From NCBI RefSeq assembly GCF_000521215.1, contig NZ_KI928930.1:1-64000 (forward strand): 64,000 nt of DNA, read 5' to 3'. Each line of letters starts with the position of its first letter. Within the stretch, counting starts at the first letter, position 1. This DNA is from Labrenzia sp. DG1229. Its GTDB lineage: Bacteria > Pseudomonadota > Alphaproteobacteria > Rhizobiales > Stappiaceae. Under the pieces are notes generated by a model, which saw only the letters and a program-made list of their open reading frames with translations, searched no databases and was not told where the DNA came from. The translations under genes and the position numbers were made by a program. Shown piece after piece: positions 59,943 to 64,000 of this stretch.

Positions 59943-61822
59943 GTGATTGGACGGCGCGCATGGAAAGCGACGGCTGCAATAGCAGTTTTCGCGGGTGTTT
60001 TATCTGTCACGGCCCTGGCCGGTTTGCCGGCAAAAGCGGAAGATCCGGAATGGCATCATGCATCGGCCCTGAACGGTACTCCCAAATACGCAGCCGACGT
60101 TCCACATTTCGATTACGTCAACCCTGACGCACCCAAGGCTGGGTCGGTGCGCCTTGCCAGCCGCGGCGGGTTCGACACGTTTAACATCGTTCCACCCAAG
60201 GGTAACATTGCTCCAGGCATCCAGAATATTTACGAGAACCTTATGGAGCCCTCTCTGGATGAAGACGACATCAGCGCCCAATACGGCGCGCTTGCAGATG
60301 CCGTCAGGTTTCCGGACGACTATTCATGGGTGGAATATCGGCTCAATCCCGAGGCCAAATGGCACGATGGCGAGCCTGTGACGGCCGAAGACGTGATCTG
60401 GTCGTTCGAAAAATGGATAGAACTCAACCCGCAAAGAAAATTTTATTTTCAAAACGTGACAAGTGCTGAGACTGTTGATGACGGTGTTGTCAGGTTCACG
60501 TTCGATACAATCGGCAATCGGGAATTGCCGAAGATCATGGGGCAACTGTTCATTCTGCCGAAACATTGGTGGGAAGGTACAAATGAAAAGGGTGAAAAAC
60601 GCGATATTTCCAAGGGATCCCTTGAAACGCCTCTCGGATCCGGCCAGTACCGGATCAAGGGGTTTTCGCCGAACAGAAGTGTGACCTATGAACGGGTAGA
60701 GGACTACTGGGGCAAGGATCTGCCGATCAGGGTCGGAACCGGCAATTTCGACGAGATCCGTTACATCGTTTTCCTGGATGATTCCGTTCAGTTTGAAGCC
60801 TTCAAGGGCGATCAGTACGACTATCACGTCGAGCGCAGTTCCAGTCAGTGGGCAAAACGCTACAACTTTCCTGCGATCGAGGATGGCCGGGTGGTCAAGG
60901 AAGTTTTTCCGGACAAATCCTCCGGTGTCATGCAGGGCTTCTTCCTGAACCTGCGTCGCGACAAGTTTCGAGATCCGGATGTTCGCCGGGCGCTGAACTA
61001 CGCCTATGACTTTGAAACAACCAACAAGATCGTCTCTGCAAACCTTCTGAAGCGCGTCAATTCCTATTATTCCGGCACGGAACTTGCCGCGTCGGGCCTG
61101 CCTGAAGGCAAGGAGCTGGAAATTCTCGAGGAAGTCAGGGACCTACGGTTCCGCCGGAAGTCTTCACCGAGGAGTTCAGGAACCCGGTTGGTGGCGATCC
61201 ACGCAAGGTCAGGACCAATCTGCGTGAGGCAGTCAACCTGTTCCGCAAGGCGGGGTACGAGCTGAAGGATCGCAAGATGATCGATCCGGCGACAGGTGAA
61301 CAGCTAAGCATCGAGTTTCTCTATCGTGACAAGGGAAGCGAACGCACCTTGTTGCCCTATGCCAAGAACCTGGAAGCGATCGGGGTGAAGCCGATCCTGC
61401 GCATTGTCGACCCGTCCCAATTCATCAACCGCATTCGCAGCCGGGATTTCGATGCCACGACACTGGCAATCGCTCAGTCGCTATCGCCCGGCAACGAGCA
61501 GCGTGAGTACTGGGGATCGGAGGCAGCCGACAATCCGAGTTCGGCGAACTACATGGGCATCAAGAACCCGGCAGTGGATCATCTGATCGACAAGATCATT
61601 TTTGCCGAGGATCGCGAGACGCTAGTCGCGGCGACCCATGCATTGGACCGGGTGCTGCTGTGGAACCACTATCTGGTACCTCAGTTCTACACCGATGAAA
61701 CCAGGACAGCCCGCTGGAATCGCTTCGCGCACCCGCAGGAAATGCCGGAATTCAGCACAGGGTTTCCGGATATCTGGTGGTACGATCAGGCGTTGGCCGA
61801 CAAGACGGGAGCGGCCAGATGA
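59943..61822 (+). pseudogene. YejA-like peptide ABC transporter substrate-binding protein, frameshifted
   Basis: This is a periplasmic extracellular solute-binding protein family 5 member for peptides. A GTG start at 59943 with a GGAG site 9 bases upstream gives a Sec signal peptide (VFAGVLSVTALAGLPAKA). The frame runs normally to EILEEVRD near 61140. There, five bases stand where the downstream paralogue has three, and the first frame runs off to a stop at 61265. The correct second frame, VPPEVFTEEFRNPVGGD onward, is open through to 61822, about 626 residues in all. It may be a true pseudogene or a sequence error. Its stop overlaps the next gene by ATGA. Confidence 0.82.
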
Positions 61823-63711
61823 GCAACACGTCTACGCCCTCGCGCCGGCAGCTCCTGAAACTGACCGGAGCCGCTGCCGTTGCCGCATCCGTCCCGTTTG
61901 TGCCGGGTGTGACCCGGCTGGCATCCGGAACCGAGACCGGCAACGCCCGTCATGGTCTCTCCGTGTTCGGTGATCTGAAATACGGTCCGGACTTTACGCA
62001 TTTCGACTATGCCAACCCGGAAGCCCCTCAAGGTGGAAAATTCATCTTTACGGCACCGTCATGGGGATACAATCAGAATCCGCTGACCTACAACACCTTC
62101 AATTCCTTTATCCTCAGAGGAGATGCGCCGCCGCGCATGGAACTGTGTTTCGACACACTCATGGTGCGAGCTTTCGACGAGCCGGACGCAATGTACGGAC
62201 TGGTCGCCGAAACCGTCGAGATTTCCGAAGACGGCAACACCTACATATTCAACCTGCGGCCTGAAGCCAGATTTCACGACGGCTCCAAGCTGACCGCCGA
62301 GGATGTCGCGTTTTCGCTGATGTTGCTGAAGGGTGACGGGCACCCCCAGATCAGTCAGAACATTCAGGAGCTTCAGGATACGGAGGTTCTGGACGAGTAC
62401 CGTGTGGCGGTTCATTTCACCGGAAATCAGTCGCGCCAGATGCCGCTTTTCGTAGCTGCCTTGCCCATATTCTCCAAGAGATATTATACGCGTTACGACT
62501 TCAGCCAGAGCACCCTGACGGCTCCGCTGTCTTCAGGCGCCTACAAGGTCGGCAAGCACGCTGTCGGCCGCTATGTCGAGTATCAGCGCTTTCCCGACTA
62601 TTGGGGCAACGACCTGCCGGTCCTGAAGGGTCAGAAGAATTTCGACATCGTCCGCATTGATTTCTACCGCGATCGCCAGGTGTCCTTCGAAGCCTTCAAG
62701 AAAGGCGAGATGAACTACCGCGAAGAATTCTTTTCGAAGATCTGGGCGTCCGAATACAATTTTCCCGCTTTTGAGGAAGGCCGCGTCGTCAAACGGGAGT
62801 TTCCCGACGGCCGCCCCTCCGGTGCACAGGGATGGTTCATCAACACGCGGCGCGAAAAATTCAAGGATCCGGATGTCCGGCAGGCGCTCAGCTACGCATT
62901 CGATTTCGAATGGTCGAACAAGAACCTGTTCTTCGGTGTTTATCAGCGGACCCAGTCATTCTTTGAAAATTCCGAGATGAAGGCGGAAGGAATGCCCGGG
63001 CCGGAAGAGCTGGAACTCTTGGATCCATTTCGCGATCAGCTCCCTGAAAGCGTTTTCGGCGAGGCCTACATTCAGCCGGTCAGCAACGGTTCGGGAAGTG
63101 ACCGAAGCCTGCTGCGCGAAGCCGGCAGGTTGTTCAAGCAGGCGGGCTTTGAAAGGCAGGGCAGTGAGCTGATCGGACCCGACGGCAACCAGTTGACCAT
63201 CGAGTTCCTCAACAACTCGCCGTCATTCGAACGCATCATACTGCCATACATCAAGAACCTCGAAAGACTGGGGATCAAGGCCACGTTCCGGCTCGTTGAT
63301 GCGGCCCAATACCAGTCCCGCCTGAACGACTACGATTTCGACATCTGTTCGCGCCGGTATTCGCTTACACCGACGCTGTCGGAGACGATCAGGACATTTT
63401 GGGGATCGGAAGCGGCAAAGATTCCAGGAACCAGTAACATTGCCGGGATCTCCGATCCGGTGATCGACGCGCTTCTGGACAAGGCGCTCGAAGCGCAGAC
63501 GCGCGAGGACATGAACGTTGCGGCCAGAGCTCTCGACCGTGTGCTCAGATCCGGACACTACTGGGTGCCGCAATGGACCAAACCGATCCACACGGTCGCC
63601 TTGTGGGATATGTTCGGATATCCCGCCGAGCCGCCACGCTACGATTTTCCCGTTGAAGATCTGTGGTGGATAGATCAGGAAAAAGCGGAAAAACTCGGCA
63701 AAGCCGGTTAA
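61819..63711 (+). CDS. YejA-like peptide ABC transporter substrate-binding protein
   Basis: This is a second family 5 solute-binding protein of 630 residues for the same importer. It starts at 61819, overlapping the previous stop by ATGA. A twin-arginine signal (SRRQLLKLTGAAAVAASVPF) implies Tat export, unlike the Sec-type signal of its neighbour. FDYANPEAPQGGKFIFTAP and PDVRQALSYAFDFEWSNKNL match YejA-type proteins. The C-terminal half aligns with its paralogue. It precedes the yejB gene. Confidence 0.9.
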   Translation: MSNTSTPSRRQLLKLTGAAAVAASVPFVPGVTRLASGTETGNARHGLSVFGDLKYGPDFTHFDYANPEAPQGGKFIFTAPSWGYNQNPLTYNTFNSFILRGDAPPRMELCFDTLMVRAFDEPDAMYGLVAETVEISEDGNTYIFNLRPEARFHDGSKLTAEDVAFSLMLLKGDGHPQISQNIQELQDTEVLDEYRVAVHFTGNQSRQMPLFVAALPIFSKRYYTRYDFSQSTLTAPLSSGAYKVGKHAVGRYVEYQRFPDYWGNDLPVLKGQKNFDIVRIDFYRDRQVSFEAFKKGEMNYREEFFSKIWASEYNFPAFEEGRVVKREFPDGRPSGAQGWFINTRREKFKDPDVRQALSYAFDFEWSNKNLFFGVYQRTQSFFENSEMKAEGMPGPEELELLDPFRDQLPESVFGEAYIQPVSNGSGSDRSLLREAGRLFKQAGFERQGSELIGPDGNQLTIEFLNNSPSFERIILPYIKNLERLGIKATFRLVDAAQYQSRLNDYDFDICSRRYSLTPTLSETIRTFWGSEAAKIPGTSNIAGISDPVIDALLDKALEAQTREDMNVAARALDRVLRSGHYWVPQWTKPIHTVALWDMFGYPAEPPRYDFPVEDLWWIDQEKAEKLGKAG

Positions 63712-63771
63712 TCTGCCAGGATGACCTGAGCCCGCTTCAGAAGGCCAAAGAAAAGGGAACGCACAAACCCC

Positions 63772-64000
63772 ATGGGCGCCTATATCCTTCGCCGATTGCT
63801 GTTGATGATACCGACGCTGGTCGGGATCATGGCGGTCAATTTCGTGATTATTCAATTCGCTCCAGGCGGTCCGGTCGAACGTGTCATCGCGCAATTGCAG
63901 GGGACCGACGTATCTGCCAGTTCACGTATTGGCGGCGGTGGCAGCGATTTCGCCGGTACCGGCAATGATGCCTCGGGCGGTTCAGGGTCGGCGGCAGACA
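63772..64000 (+). CDS. yejB: YejB-like peptide ABC transporter permease, partial
   Basis: This is the beginning of an inner-membrane permease of the peptide/microcin C-type importer, cut by the window end. It opens [20 protein letters not shown], the usual first helix of DppB/YejB permeases. [20 protein letters not shown] follows, typical of YejB. Then comes a Gly/Ser/Asp-rich periplasmic loop. It follows the substrate-binding gene by 60 bases. Confidence 0.9.
   Translation, partial: MGAYILRRLLLMIPTLVGIMAVNFVIIQFAPGGPVERVIAQLQGTDVSASSRIGGGGSDFAGTGNDASGGSGSAAD

Overview
The window looks like a chromosomal backbone segment of an alphaproteobacterium of the Rhizobiales/Hyphomicrobiales, most likely the Stappiaceae (Roseibium/Labrenzia-like). 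This is inferred from protein style and gene order: dnaA-dnaN-recF-gyrB next to rpsT; fur-plsC-miaB-phoH-ybeY-corC-lnt; a PraR-type regulator before metK; rimP-nusA-ylxR-infB-rbfA-truB-rpsO-pnp; a Rhizobium-type PmtA; and Rhizobiales-style palindromic intergenic repeats. No rRNA, tRNA, CRISPR array, prophage or intact insertion sequence was seen.

Layout. 1-3.1 kb: a small exported VPLPA-CTERM protein bracketed by two copies of a 22-bp direct repeat, then a SulP transporter with STAS and cyclic-nucleotide-binding domains. 3.6-10.8 kb (minus): gyrB, recF, dnaN, dnaA and a rhodanese protein. 10.8-13.7 kb: an AT-rich gap with DnaA-box-like sites (candidate origin), then rpsT, an enoyl-CoA hydratase and mutM (all minus). 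13.8-19.3 kb: ubiE-ubiB, a TetR/MAPEG divergent pair, a small phosphatase, AlkB and a glycine/cysteine-rich membrane protein. 19.5-25.8 kb: dnaK-dnaJ behind an RpoH-type promoter, pmtA, an orphan peptidoglycan-binding protein and an FMN reductase. 25.8-29.6 kb: hslV-GNAT-hslU behind a second RpoH-type promoter, a universal stress protein and a NifU-like protein. 29.7-38.5 kb: tsaB-rimI-fur-plsC, then miaB-phoH-ybeY-corC-lnt. 38.6-41.2 kb: praR with a possible 19-codon leader ORF, metK and trmB. 41.5-52.4 kb: the nusA-infB-pnp translation/RNA cluster. 52.5-64 kb: an EAL-domain relic, dapB, gpmA, a PfkB sugar/nucleoside kinase, kdsB-pheA (minus), a membrane cytochrome c, a CHASE-GGDEF cyclase and the start of a yej-type peptide ABC importer operon.

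The genes are mostly core functions: replication initiation, protein folding and quality control, tRNA/rRNA modification, membrane lipid synthesis, ribosome biogenesis and RNA turnover. I found no clear new defence or mobile system. The most consequential observation is a frameshift in gyrB: 16 bases replace the 15 that normally encode the conserved NPDQL motif, and 13 of them match, from memory, the 3' end of a Roche 454 Titanium library adaptor. It is therefore probably an assembly artefact rather than biology. A second frameshift breaks the first yejA-like gene. The best biological leads are the praR leader ORF with its long-range stem, the metK leader hairpin, the candidate origin, and the peptidoglycan-binding protein at 23.9 kb.
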